From: Streptomyces sp. NBC_00525
Lineage (GTDB): Bacteria > Actinomycetota > Actinomycetes > Streptomycetales > Streptomycetaceae
Assembly: GCF_036346595.1 (NCBI RefSeq)
Contig: NZ_CP107834.1
Location: forward strand, 5,084,001-5,148,000
Direction: 5' to 3'
DNA length: 64,000 bases
A program made the translations under genes and the position numbers. Below are positions 32,075 to 41,621 of this stretch, one piece after another. A model generated the notes under the pieces. It saw nothing but the letters and a program-made list of their open reading frames with translations. It ran no database searches and had not been told where the DNA came from. Each line of letters starts with the position of its first letter. The first letter of the stretch is position 1.

Positions 32075-34696
32075 TCATGTGCGGGGTTCCGGAACGCGCA
32101 TCGTCAGGATGGCCATGTCGTCCGAGGGCGGATCGGCGGCGAAGCGCTCGACCGCGCGGAGAATGCGCGCGGCCACCGCACCCGCCGTCAGCCCCGTGCA
32201 GTGCGAGAGCACCTCCGCCAGGCCGTCGTCGCCGAGCATGCGCGTGCCCTCCCGGCGCTCCGTCACACCGTCCGTCACGCACAACAGGACATCGCCGGGC
32301 TCCAGCGTGAACTGCTGCTCGTACAGCTCCAGGTCCTCCATCACGCCCAGCAGCGGCTGCGGGTCCGCCGCCGGCTCCACCGAGCCGTCCTGGCGCAACC
32401 GCAGCGGCAGCGGATGCCCCGCGCAGACCACCTTCAGCAGCGCGCTGCCGTCCTCCTGCGGCCACAGCTCGCCGTACAGCAGGGTGAGGAAGCGGCTGCG
32501 CGTCCCCTCGTCGAGGATGGCCGCGTTGAGCCGCTCCAGGACCGCGGGGCCACCGAAGCCCTCCCTGGCCAGCAGGCGCAGCGCATGGCGGGCCAGGCCC
32601 GTGACGGACGCGGCCTCGGGCCCCGTACCGCACACGTCGCCGATGGCGAACCCGTACGCGCCGTCCCGGATCGGGAACACGTCGTAGAAGTCGCCGCCGA
32701 CCTCGTTGCCCTCACCGGCCGCCCGGTAGATGACATCGACCTCCACATTGGGCACGGCCGGCAGCCCCGGAGGCAGCAGGCTGCGCTGGAGGGCCTGGCT
32801 GATCGCCGTGCGCTCGGAGTAGAGGCGGGCGTTGTCCAGGGCCAGGGCGGCCCGGCGGGACAGGTCCTCGGCCAGCTCCAGGATCTCCTGGCGGAAGTGG
32901 TCGTCGGACGGCTTGCCGAGCGTCAGCATGCCGATGACCCGGTTCCGGGCGACGAGCGGCAGGACGACGGTCTCCCCGCCCACCGCGGCCGCAGTAGCCA
33001 GCGTCGTCCGGGTCGCCGAACCCAGGCCGTCCCGCTCGCCCATCGTGATACTGCGCATCGACGTCCGCAGCGCGGCCTCGTGGGCGGCCTGGGACGGCGC
33101 GGTCCAGACACGGGCGCCGGGCGTGGGCACCGGTTCGGGCGGCGAGATCCGGGTGAGCAGGGCCTTGAGCCCGTCGATGCGCTCCTCGTCCTCGTGCAGC
33201 ACGTAGGAGAGCTCCGGTTCCGACGACGGGTCGGCGATCGTGTAGACCGCGCACCACGTGGCCAGCGTCGGGACCGTCATCTGGGCCATCAGCGCCAGCG
33301 TCTGATCCCGGTCCAGCGTGCCCGCCAGCAGGTCCGACGCCTCCACCAGGAAGGACAGCGAGCCGCGGCGCAGCCGTTCCAGCTCGCCCAGCCGCGCCGA
33401 CTCGACCGCCAGGGCGATCCGGTCCGCCGCGAACTGCAGGCGCAGCGCCTCCTCGTTCGAGTAGCGCCCGGCCGCCTCGGCGGCGACGCCCAGGGAGCCC
33501 GTCAGCCGGCCCTCGACCTTCAGCGGGACCGTGACCACCGAACGCATGCCGGTGTTGCCGAGCAGCGGGACCGCGCCCGGAACGGCGTCCAGGTCCTCAT
33601 GCACGGCGGGCATCCGCGCGGAGCCGTACCGGCCGGTGCCGGCCTCGACGGGGACGCGGGCGAAGCGCTGGCGGGCGGAGGGCAGGCCGGTCGTGGCCCG
33701 GACCTCCAGTTCGGTCTCGTCGTCCGTGGCCAGCAGCAGGAAGGCGGCGTCGGCGTCGAGCATGTCGCGGGCCCGTTCGACGGTGCGCTGGAGCAGTCCG
33801 TCCAGGTCGTCGGGGGCGGGGGAGCCGATGAACACCTCGAACGGGTCCGTCTTGCGGCTCTCGGTGGCATCGGACGCGGGGGCGCGTACCGGGGTCTGCA
33901 GGACGGCGCGCTCGTAGTCGCGCACGAGCAGGCAGACCGTCGAGGGCTCGCCCTCGGTGTCGCGCACCCGCAGGTGGGAGCCGTAGACCGGGATCGTACG
34001 CCCGTCGGCGCCACGGATTCCGTAGCTGCCCTCCCAGCGGGAGAGGCGCAGGGCGTCGTCGAAGCCGGTGCTGGTGCCGGGGGTCTGCGGCCAGGCGGTG
34101 AAGTCCGCGAGCTGCTTCCCCATGACCTGATCCGCCGTGTAGCCGAACAGATAGGCGGCGTCGTCGTTCCAGGCGGCGACGGCGCCCTCGCTGTCGATCT
34201 GCACGACGGCGACCCGCACGCGCTCGTCCGTGACCGGGAGCATGCCGACCGGCAGCAGGGGCCCGGCCGAACGGACGCCCACCGGGCGGTCCGGCAGATC
34301 GAGCTGGAACCAGACGTGTTTACGGGTGGGGGAGTACTCGACGCCCCAGCGGGAAGCGAGCGCCGCGCACAGCAGCAGGCCCCGGCCGTTCTCCCGGTCG
34401 GGGCCGCCGATGTCGAGCCCGGCCGACTGGAGCGGGATCTCCCGTTCCGGGTAGTGGTCGGAGATCTCGACGCGTACGCCGTCCTCCGTGCGCAGGCACA
34501 GGACGTCCGCCGCGGTGCCCGCGTGGACGACGGCGTTGGTGACGAGCTCGCTGGTCAGGACCACGGCGTCGTCCACGACGTCGGTGTATCCCCACCCCTG
34601 GAGCGTGTCCCGGACAAAGGCGCGGGCCGTCGCGACGGAGCGCGCCACCGGGTCGAAGGTGGCAGCCGCACGCGCCGTGATCACAGCACTCCCCAT
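32075..34696 (-). CDS. osaC: OsaC-type multidomain regulator (RsbW-like kinase, PAS, GAF, SpoIIE phosphatase)
   Basis: 873 residues from the ATG at 34696; a longer open frame reaching past 35.0 kb lacks similarity. Order: an RsbW-type HATPase domain (LTSELVTNAVVHAG with E50 and N54; NGRGLLLC), a PAS domain near 190-300 (GAVAAWNDDAAYLFGYT), two GAF-like regions in about 310-620, and a C-terminal SpoIIE/PP2C phosphatase (NEVGGDFYDVF, GDVCGTGPEAA, SDDMAILTMRV). In S. coelicolor OsaC binds and modulates SigB after osmotic stress. It diverges from osaA across 343 bases, as expected. So it likely acts as both anti-sigma kinase and phosphatase, cytosolic (no membrane segment). Confidence 0.9.
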   Translation of the reverse strand: MGSAVITARAAATFDPVARSVATARAFVRDTLQGWGYTDVVDDAVVLTSELVTNAVVHAGTAADVLCLRTEDGVRVEISDHYPEREIPLQSAGLDIGGPDRENGRGLLLCAALASRWGVEYSPTRKHVWFQLDLPDRPVGVRSAGPLLPVGMLPVTDERVRVAVVQIDSEGAVAAWNDDAAYLFGYTADQVMGKQLADFTAWPQTPGTSTGFDDALRLSRWEGSYGIRGADGRTIPVYGSHLRVRDTEGEPSTVCLLVRDYERAVLQTPVRAPASDATESRKTDPFEVFIGSPAPDDLDGLLQRTVERARDMLDADAAFLLLATDDETELEVRATTGLPSARQRFARVPVEAGTGRYGSARMPAVHEDLDAVPGAVPLLGNTGMRSVVTVPLKVEGRLTGSLGVAAEAAGRYSNEEALRLQFAADRIALAVESARLGELERLRRGSLSFLVEASDLLAGTLDRDQTLALMAQMTVPTLATWCAVYTIADPSSEPELSYVLHEDEERIDGLKALLTRISPPEPVPTPGARVWTAPSQAAHEAALRTSMRSITMGERDGLGSATRTTLATAAAVGGETVVLPLVARNRVIGMLTLGKPSDDHFRQEILELAEDLSRRAALALDNARLYSERTAISQALQRSLLPPGLPAVPNVEVDVIYRAAGEGNEVGGDFYDVFPIRDGAYGFAIGDVCGTGPEAASVTGLARHALRLLAREGFGGPAVLERLNAAILDEGTRSRFLTLLYGELWPQEDGSALLKVVCAGHPLPLRLRQDGSVEPAADPQPLLGVMEDLELYEQQFTLEPGDVLLCVTDGVTERREGTRMLGDDGLAEVLSHCTGLTAGAVAARILRAVERFAADPPSDDMAILTMRVPEPRT

Positions 34697-35039
34697 ATGG
34701 TGTCTCGTCGCTTCCCCGAGTCCTCTGCCCGTTTGTCGCCGCTTCGATTCGCCTGCCAGGCTAGACGTTCCGCCGGCGCGCCGGGTAAGCGAGGGCCGAC
34801 TTCGGACAGGCACGGGCGGGAACCGACGAGTGAGCGACAGGATGGGCTTCCCCTCGAAGGGATGTGGGACAACGAGGGGAGGTTCCACCCCGACCGGTTC
34901 CCGCCTGATACGTTTCAACGATTTGACGTCCGCATGGTCACCCGTCGACGGTGGTCTGTGGCGATGAGCCCCGGAAGTTCTGGGCAAGCTCTGGGACGAG
35001 GTCCTGGCTAGATGGTCGAAACCCTGCGGGAGGGACACG
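34697..35039. promoter_or_regulatory. Divergent osaC-osaA regulatory region
   Basis: 343 bases without a gene. It must carry promoters for both osaC (minus) and osaA (plus). Near the plus-strand end GGGAGGG forms the osaA ribosome-binding site, 7 bases before its GTG. I see a GGGTAA at about 34784, close to but not matching the SigB-type GGGTAC/T box, and no convincing promoter pair. Confidence 0.5.
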
Positions 35040-38000
35040 GTGGAGTCTGACGTGGCGGCGCGGGGTTCAGGTGCGCGCAGTAGAGGCGGTCAGTCCGTGA
35101 GGAAGCAGCGCCAGGGAACCGTCGAGGTCGACGCCGCGGCGCTCCACAGACTGCTGTCCGGTCTGGTGGCCATGCGCGACGGGAACTTCCGCAGGCGCGT
35201 CACGGTCTCCGGCGAAGGCGTCATGGCGGAGCTGGCCGCCGTGTTCAACGAGGTCGCCGACCGCAATCTGCACCTCACGGGCGAGCTGGCGCGGGTGCGC
35301 CGCGTGGTCGGCCGCGAGGGCAAGCTCACCGAACGGCTGGAGACGGGCGCCTGCGAGGGCTCCTGGGCCGCCGCCATCGACGCCTCCAACGAGCTGGTGG
35401 ACGACCTGGCGCGGCCGGTCTCCGAGGTGGGCCGGGTGCTGTCGGCGGTCGCCGACGGCGACCTGGAACAGCGTATGGAGCTGCGCTCCCACACGGCCGA
35501 CGGCACGGTCCGGCCGCTGCGCGGCGAGTTCCTCAAGGTCGCCCGTACCGTCAACAATCTCGTGGACCAGCTGTCGGCGTTCACCGAGCAGGTGACGCGG
35601 GTGGCGGTCGAGGTGGGCACCGAGGGCAAGCTCGGGGGCCAGGCGCAGGTGCGCGGGATGTCCGGGTCCTGGAAGGACCTCACGGACTCCGTCAACACCA
35701 TGGCGTACCGGCTGACCGCGCAGGTGCGCGACATCGCGCTGGTGACGACGGCGGTCGCCAAGGGCGATCTGTCGCGGAAGGTCACCGTCCATGTCGCCGG
35801 CGAGATGCTCCAGCTGAAGAACACCGTCAACACGATGGTCGACCAGCTGTCCTCGTTCTCCTCCGAGGTGACCCGGGTCGCCCGCGAGGTGGGTACGGAG
35901 GGCGAGCTGGGCGGGCAGGCCGTGGTGCCGGGCGTGGCCGGGGTGTGGAAGGACCTCACGGACTCCGTCAACACGATGGCCGGGAACCTCACCTCCCAGG
36001 TGCGCGGCATCGCGGAGGTGACTACGGCGGTCGCCAACGGCGACCTGTCGCAGAAGGTGCAGGTGAGCGCGCGCGGCGAGGTCGCCCAGCTCGCCGAGAC
36101 GATCAACCAGATGACGGAGACGCTGCGCACCTTCGCGGACGAGGTCACGCGCGTGGCCAGCGAGGTCGGCGGGCAGGGCCTGCTCGGCGGCCAGGCGCAG
36201 GTGCCCGGCGCGGCCGGGACCTGGAAGGACCTCACCGACTCGGTGAACACGGTCTTCCGGAACCTGACGATCCAGGTGCGGGACATCGCGCAGGTGACCA
36301 CGGCGGTGGCCAGCGGTGACATGACGCAGAAGGTCACCGTCGATGTGGCCGGCGAGATGCTGGAGCTGAAGAACACCGTCAACACGATGGTGGACCAGCT
36401 CCAGTCCTTCGGTTCGGAAGTGACCCGGGTGGCCCGTGAGGTCGGCGTCGAGGGCCGGCTCGGCGGGCAGGCCGAGGTGCCGGGCGCGGCGGGCACGTGG
36501 AAGGACCTCACGGACTCCGTGAACACCGCGTTCCGCAACCTGACCGGTCAGGTGCGGGACATCGCGCAGGTGACGACGGCGGTCGCCAACGGCGACCTGT
36601 CGCAGAAGGTCACGGTCGACGTCGCGGGCGAGATGCTGGAGCTGAAGAACACCGTCAACACGATGGTGGCGCAGCTCTCCTCCTTCGCCGACCAGGTCAC
36701 GCGCATGGCACGGGACGTGGGCACCGAGGGCCGGCTCGGCGGTCAGGCGCAGGTGGACGGCGTCTCCGGTACGTGGAAGGAACTGACCGACTCCGTCAAC
36801 TTCATGGCGGGGAACCTGACCTCCCAGGTGCGCCAGATCGCCCAGGTGACGACGGCGGTGGCGCGGGGCGACCTGTCGCAGAAGATCGACGTGGACGCGC
36901 GGGGCGAGATCCTGGAGCTGAAGAACACCATCAACACGATGGTGGACCAGCTCTCCGCGTTCGCCGACCAGGTGACGCGGGTCGCCCGCGAGGTCGGCAC
37001 GGACGGGCGGCTGGGCGGTCAGGCGAGGGTGCCCGGCGTGGCCGGGGTCTGGCGTGATCTGACGGACTCGGTGAACGGGATGGCGGAGAACCTGACCGCG
37101 CAGGTCCGCAACATCGCGCAGGTCGCCACGGCGGTGGCGCGCGGTGACCTGTCGCAGAAGATCGACGTGGACGCGCGGGGCGAGATCCTGGAGTTGAAGA
37201 ACACCCTCAACACCATGGTCGACCAGCTCTCGAACTTCGCGGAGCAGGTGACGCGGGTGGCCCGCGAGGTCGGCACCGAGGGCATCCTCGGCGGCCAGGC
37301 CGAGGTGCAGGGCGTGTCCGGTACGTGGAAGGACCTCACGCAGTCCGTCAACGGCATGGCCAACAACCTCACCCTCCAGGTGCGCAACATCGCGGAGGTG
37401 ACGACGGCGGTCGCCAACGGCGATCTCTCCAAGAAGATCACCGTCGACGCCAAGGGCGAGATCCTCGAACTGGTGACGACGGTCAACACGATGGTGGACC
37501 AGCTGTCGTCGTTCTCCTCCGAGGTGACGCGCGTCGCGCGTGAGGTGGGTACCGAGGGCATCCTGGGCGGTCAGGCGCGGGTGCGCGGGGCGACGGGCAT
37601 CTGGAAGGACCTCAGCGACAACGTCAACCTGATGGCCAACAACCTGACCAGCCAGGTGCGGAACATCTCCCGCGTCTCGTCCGCCGTCGCCAACGGTGAC
37701 CTGACGAAGAAGGTGACCGTCGAGGCGCGCGGCGAGGTCGCCGAGCTGGCCGACACCGTCAACACGATGGTGACGACCCTGTCGTCGTTCGCGGCCGAGG
37801 TGACCCGTGTCGCCCGCGAGGTGGGCACCGAGGGCGCGCTGGGCGGCCAGGCGCGGGTGCCGGGCGTCTCCGGTACGTGGAAGGACCTCACCGAGTCCGT
37901 GAACTCGATGGCGTCGAACCTGACGGGCCAGGTGCGCCAGATCGCCGCCGTCACGACGGCCATCGCCAAGGGCGACCTCACCAAGAAGATCGACATCGAC

Positions 38001-40559
38001 GCGCGCGGCGAGATCCTGGAGCTGAAGAACACCATCAACACGATGGTCGACCAGCTCTCGAACTTCGGTGAGCAGGTCACCCGGGTCGCCCGCGAGGTGG
38101 GCACCGAGGGCCAGCTCGGCGGCCAGGCGCGGGTGCGCAACGTGGACGGCACCTGGCGCGACCTCACCGAGTCGGTGAACGAAATGGCCGGAAATCTCAC
38201 CCGCCAGGTGCGGGCCATCGCGGCGGTCGCCACAGCGGTGACGCGCGGCGACCTCAACCTCAAGATCGATGTGGACGCGGCGGGCGAGATCCAGGCCCTC
38301 CAGGACAACATCAACACGATGATCGCCAACCTGCGCGACACCACCGCCACCAACAAGGAGCAGGACTGGCTCAAGGGCAACCTCGCCCGGATCTCCGGTC
38401 TGATGCAGGGGCGCCGCGACCTCGACGACGTCGCCTCGCTGATCATGAGCGAGCTGACGCCCGTCGTGTCGGCCCAGCACGGCGCGTTCTTCCTGGCCAC
38501 CCCGGTCGGCGAGACCGACGCGCTGGCCGGTGAGGGAGAGGGGGCGTACGAGCTGCGGATGCGGGGAAGCTACGGCTACTCCGCCGGGTCGATGCCGACG
38601 TCCTTCCGGCCGGGCGAGACGCTCATCGGCACGGCCGCAGAGGAGAAGCGCACGATCCAGGTGGACAACGTGCCGCCGGGCTACCTGAAGATCTCCTCCG
38701 GGCTCGGCGAGGCGCCGCCGGCGCATGTGATCGTGCTGCCGGTGCTGTTCGAGGGCAAGGTCCTCGGCGTGATCGAACTGGCCTCGTTCCAGCCGTTCAC
38801 ACACATCCAGCGGGACTTCCTCAACCAGCTCGCGGAGATGATCGCCACGAGCGTCAACACCATCAGCGTCAACACGACGACGGAGAAGCTGCTCGAACAG
38901 TCGCAGGAGCTGACCGAGCAACTGCGCGACCGCTCGCAGGAGCTGGAGAACCGTCAGAAGGCCCTCCAGGCGTCCAACGCCGAACTGGAGGAGAAGGCCG
39001 AGCTGCTGGCCCGGCAGAACCGCGACATCGAGGTCAAGAACACCGAGATCGAGGAGGCGCGCCAGGTCCTGGAGGAGCGCGCCGAGCAGCTGGCCGTCTC
39101 GATGCGCTACAAGTCCGAGTTCCTGGCGAACATGTCGCACGAGCTGCGTACGCCGCTCAACTCGCTGCTCATCCTGGCCAAGTTGCTCGCGGACAACGCC
39201 GAGGGCAATCTCTCGCCGAAGCAGGTGGAGTTCGCCGAGACGATCCACGGGGCGGGTTCCGATCTGCTCCAGCTGATCAACGACATCCTCGACCTGTCGA
39301 AGGTCGAGGCGGGCAAGATGGACGTCAGCCCGACCCGGATCGCGCTGGTGCAGCTGGTCGACTACGTGGAGGCGACCTTCCGGCCGCTCACCGCGGAGAA
39401 GGGGCTCGACTTCTCCGTACGGGTCTCGCCGGAGCTGCCGGCCACCCTGCACACGGACGAGCAGCGGCTGCTCCAGGTGCTGCGCAACCTCCTGTCGAAC
39501 GCGGTGAAGTTCACCGACAGTGGGGCCGTCGAGCTGGTCATCCGGCACGCGGGCCAGGAGGTGCCGTACGCGATCCGCGAACAGCTGCTGGAGGCGGGTT
39601 CGCTGCGGGACGCGGACGCCGATCTGATCGCCTTCTCGGTGACGGACACGGGCATCGGCATCGCGGCCAGCAAGATGCGGGTCATCTTCGAGGCGTTCAA
39701 GCAGGCGGACGGCACGACCAGCCGCAAGTACGGCGGCACCGGCCTGGGCCTCTCCATCAGCCGGGAGATCGCCCGGCTGCTGGGCGGCGAGATCCACGCG
39801 GCGAGCGAGCCCGGACGCGGCTCGACGTTCACGCTGTATCTGCCGCTGCACCCGAGTGAACTGCCGCCGCAGGGCTACCTGCAGATCGTTCCCGGCCCGG
39901 CCGAGGGACCCACGGGCGCGACGGAGTCCGGCCAGGTGTACGTGCCGGGCACCCCGGACATCGCGCAGGCGGCGTCGCTGCCGGGCGGCGGTCCGGAGGC
40001 CGGGGGCGCGGCGGGCCTGCTGCGGCGCCGGCGCAAGGCGCTGGACGGCGCGCGACAGCAGCCCGCGCTGCCGCCGCGCGCGGCTTCCGCTTCCGCTCCG
40101 CAGCCGGCCCCCGCTGCCGCCCCGCAGGAGCCGTGGGCGGCGAGCGGCCAGGACGAGCCGGAGCCGCGCAGGACGTTCCGGTTCAACGGCGAGAAGGTGC
40201 TGATCGTCGACGACGACGTCCGCAATGTCTTCGCGCTCACCAGCGTGCTGGAGCAGCACGGACTGGCCGTCCTCTACGCCGAGAACGGGCGCGAGGGCAT
40301 CGAAGTGCTGGAGCAGCACGACGATGTGACGGTGGTGCTGATGGACATCATGATGCCGGAGATGGACGGTTACGCGACGACGTCGGCGATCCGCAGGATG
40401 CCGCAGTTCGCCGAACTGCCCATCGTGGCGCTGACGGCCAAGGCGATGAAGGGCGACCGGGAGAAGGCGCTCGACGCGGGGGCATCGGACTACGTCACCA
40501 AGCCGGTCGATCCCGATCATCTTCTTACCGTCATGGAGCAGTGGATGAGCGGAGAGTGA
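35040..40559 (+). CDS. osaA: OsaA-type hybrid histidine kinase with ten-unit HAMP array
   Basis: 1,839 residues, GTG start after GGGAGGG. No signal or membrane segment, so cytosolic. Residues about 60-1100 are a HAMP-type array: ten copies of a 92-residue (276-bp) unit with a W-K/R-D/E-L-T/S mark, Trp codons at 35670 and every 276 bases to 38154. Then come a GAF domain (about 1115-1280), a coiled coil (about 1285-1360), HisKA with phospho-acceptor H1367 ([12 protein letters not shown]), HATPase ([26 protein letters not shown]), a Pro/Ala linker and a receiver domain with D1769 ([14 protein letters not shown]). Matches the osmotic-adaptation kinase OsaA; partner OsaB lies downstream. Confidence 0.93.
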   Translation: MESDVAARGSGARSRGGQSVRKQRQGTVEVDAAALHRLLSGLVAMRDGNFRRRVTVSGEGVMAELAAVFNEVADRNLHLTGELARVRRVVGREGKLTERLETGACEGSWAAAIDASNELVDDLARPVSEVGRVLSAVADGDLEQRMELRSHTADGTVRPLRGEFLKVARTVNNLVDQLSAFTEQVTRVAVEVGTEGKLGGQAQVRGMSGSWKDLTDSVNTMAYRLTAQVRDIALVTTAVAKGDLSRKVTVHVAGEMLQLKNTVNTMVDQLSSFSSEVTRVAREVGTEGELGGQAVVPGVAGVWKDLTDSVNTMAGNLTSQVRGIAEVTTAVANGDLSQKVQVSARGEVAQLAETINQMTETLRTFADEVTRVASEVGGQGLLGGQAQVPGAAGTWKDLTDSVNTVFRNLTIQVRDIAQVTTAVASGDMTQKVTVDVAGEMLELKNTVNTMVDQLQSFGSEVTRVAREVGVEGRLGGQAEVPGAAGTWKDLTDSVNTAFRNLTGQVRDIAQVTTAVANGDLSQKVTVDVAGEMLELKNTVNTMVAQLSSFADQVTRMARDVGTEGRLGGQAQVDGVSGTWKELTDSVNFMAGNLTSQVRQIAQVTTAVARGDLSQKIDVDARGEILELKNTINTMVDQLSAFADQVTRVAREVGTDGRLGGQARVPGVAGVWRDLTDSVNGMAENLTAQVRNIAQVATAVARGDLSQKIDVDARGEILELKNTLNTMVDQLSNFAEQVTRVAREVGTEGILGGQAEVQGVSGTWKDLTQSVNGMANNLTLQVRNIAEVTTAVANGDLSKKITVDAKGEILELVTTVNTMVDQLSSFSSEVTRVAREVGTEGILGGQARVRGATGIWKDLSDNVNLMANNLTSQVRNISRVSSAVANGDLTKKVTVEARGEVAELADTVNTMVTTLSSFAAEVTRVAREVGTEGALGGQARVPGVSGTWKDLTESVNSMASNLTGQVRQIAAVTTAIAKGDLTKKIDIDARGEILELKNTINTMVDQLSNFGEQVTRVAREVGTEGQLGGQARVRNVDGTWRDLTESVNEMAGNLTRQVRAIAAVATAVTRGDLNLKIDVDAAGEIQALQDNINTMIANLRDTTATNKEQDWLKGNLARISGLMQGRRDLDDVASLIMSELTPVVSAQHGAFFLATPVGETDALAGEGEGAYELRMRGSYGYSAGSMPTSFRPGETLIGTAAEEKRTIQVDNVPPGYLKISSGLGEAPPAHVIVLPVLFEGKVLGVIELASFQPFTHIQRDFLNQLAEMIATSVNTISVNTTTEKLLEQSQELTEQLRDRSQELENRQKALQASNAELEEKAELLARQNRDIEVKNTEIEEARQVLEERAEQLAVSMRYKSEFLANMSHELRTPLNSLLILAKLLADNAEGNLSPKQVEFAETIHGAGSDLLQLINDILDLSKVEAGKMDVSPTRIALVQLVDYVEATFRPLTAEKGLDFSVRVSPELPATLHTDEQRLLQVLRNLLSNAVKFTDSGAVELVIRHAGQEVPYAIREQLLEAGSLRDADADLIAFSVTDTGIGIAASKMRVIFEAFKQADGTTSRKYGGTGLGLSISREIARLLGGEIHAASEPGRGSTFTLYLPLHPSELPPQGYLQIVPGPAEGPTGATESGQVYVPGTPDIAQAASLPGGGPEAGGAAGLLRRRRKALDGARQQPALPPRAASASAPQPAPAAAPQEPWAASGQDEPEPRRTFRFNGEKVLIVDDDVRNVFALTSVLEQHGLAVLYAENGREGIEVLEQHDDVTVVLMDIMMPEMDGYATTSAIRRMPQFAELPIVALTAKAMKGDREKALDAGASDYVTKPVDPDHLLTVMEQWMSGE
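35560..38340 (+). repeat. 276-bp tandem repeats in osaA (HAMP-type units)
   Basis: Ten in-frame units of exactly 276 bp (92 codons) with no length drift. Strongly shared blocks are the Trp-Lys-Asp-Leu-Thr region, the QVRxIAxVTTAVAxGDL helix linker and the [10 protein letters not shown] helix. High DNA identity between units makes this a likely site of recombination and assembly error. Confidence 0.9.
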
Positions 40560-40804
40560 GCGCTCGCTGAGCGAATTCAGCAAGATTTGTTGTCCGCTGG
40601 TGTCCGAAGGAGTGTGGGAACGCGGATTACGGGGAACCTTCCAGGCTTCCGCCGCGTTTTCGGTACGTGCACAGTGACATCGCGGTGACAGGATGTGGTG
40701 ACCGCCGGGGTGCGGCTACCATGACCGGCACAAGGACGGACGGCGCAAGGGAGCCGTCCCGCGGGGCGGCGCCCGGTGCGATTCCGGGGCGAGGAGGACG
40801 GGCC

Positions 40805-41482
40805 ATGGTGCAGAAGGCCAAGATCCTCCTGGTCGATGACCGGCCGGAGAATCTGCTGGCGCTGGAGGCCATCCTCTCTGCGCTCGATCAGACCCTGGTA
40901 CGGGCATCGTCAGGGGAGGAGGCGCTCAAAGCGCTGCTCACGGACGACTTCGCGGTCATCCTGCTGGACGTCCAGATGCCGGGCATGGACGGTTTCGAGA
41001 CCGCCGCGCACATCAAGCGGCGGGAGCGTACCCGGGACATCCCGATCATCTTCCTCACCGCGATCAACCACGGCCCGCACCACACCTTCCGGGGTTACGC
41101 GGCGGGCGCGGTGGACTACATCTCCAAGCCGTTCGACCCGTGGGTGCTGCGCGCCAAGGTCTCGGTCTTCGTCGAGCTGTACATGAAGAACTGCAAGCTG
41201 CGCGAGCAGGCCGCGCTGCTGCGGCTCCAGCTTGAGGGCGGCGGGGAGGCCAACGCCCAGCAGGAGCGCGAGCCCGCCGGTCTGCTGGCCGAGCTGTCGG
41301 CGCGGCTCGCCGCCGTCGAGGAGCAGGCGGAGGCGCTGTCCAAGCAGCTCGACGACGAGTCCGCGGACGCCGGAGCGGTGGCGACCGCCGCCCATCTGGA
41401 GCGGAAGCTGACCGGACTGCGCCGCGCGCTGGACGCGCTGGAGCCGGGCACCGGCGGGGCGTCGGCGACCGTCCCCTCGTAA
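40805..41482 (+). CDS. osaB: OsaB-type response regulator with coiled-coil output
   Basis: 225 residues from the ATG at 40805, preceded by GAGGAGG. An N-terminal receiver domain (KILLVDD, phospho-acceptor D55 in VILLDVQMPGMDG, conserved Thr in FLTAIN and Lys in YISKPFD) is followed by a ~100-residue Ala/Glu/Leu-rich coiled coil instead of a DNA-binding domain. This matches S. coelicolor OsaB, needed for osmoadaptation and aerial growth. It lies 245 bases after osaA, so it may have its own promoter. Its phosphodonor is presumably OsaA. Confidence 0.9.
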   Translation: MVQKAKILLVDDRPENLLALEAILSALDQTLVRASSGEEALKALLTDDFAVILLDVQMPGMDGFETAAHIKRRERTRDIPIIFLTAINHGPHHTFRGYAAGAVDYISKPFDPWVLRAKVSVFVELYMKNCKLREQAALLRLQLEGGGEANAQQEREPAGLLAELSARLAAVEEQAEALSKQLDDESADAGAVATAAHLERKLTGLRRALDALEPGTGGASATVPS

Positions 41483-41621
41483 CGGCGGCCGGCGCCGCGT
41501 AACGACGGCCGGTCGCGGCCGCGTTGAGGCGGCGTCAGTTCGCGGCTCCCAGCGGGCGACACGGACGGGTGAACCGGTACGCACTCGTGCCCACGGACGT
41601 GACACCGGTAACCTCGGCCCC

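Noticed and set aside
35067..40583. A 1,838-codon open frame on the minus strand across osaA
   Set aside because: It is exactly antisense to osaA and shows the same 276-bp periodicity; in GC-rich DNA the complementary frame of a repeated gene stays open. No family similarity.
41480..41515. Short direct repeat (CGTAACGGCGGCCGG and CGTAACGACGGCCGG) after osaB
   Set aside because: Only 15 bp, two copies, in a short gap; it may be a weak terminator but gives no stable unique fold.
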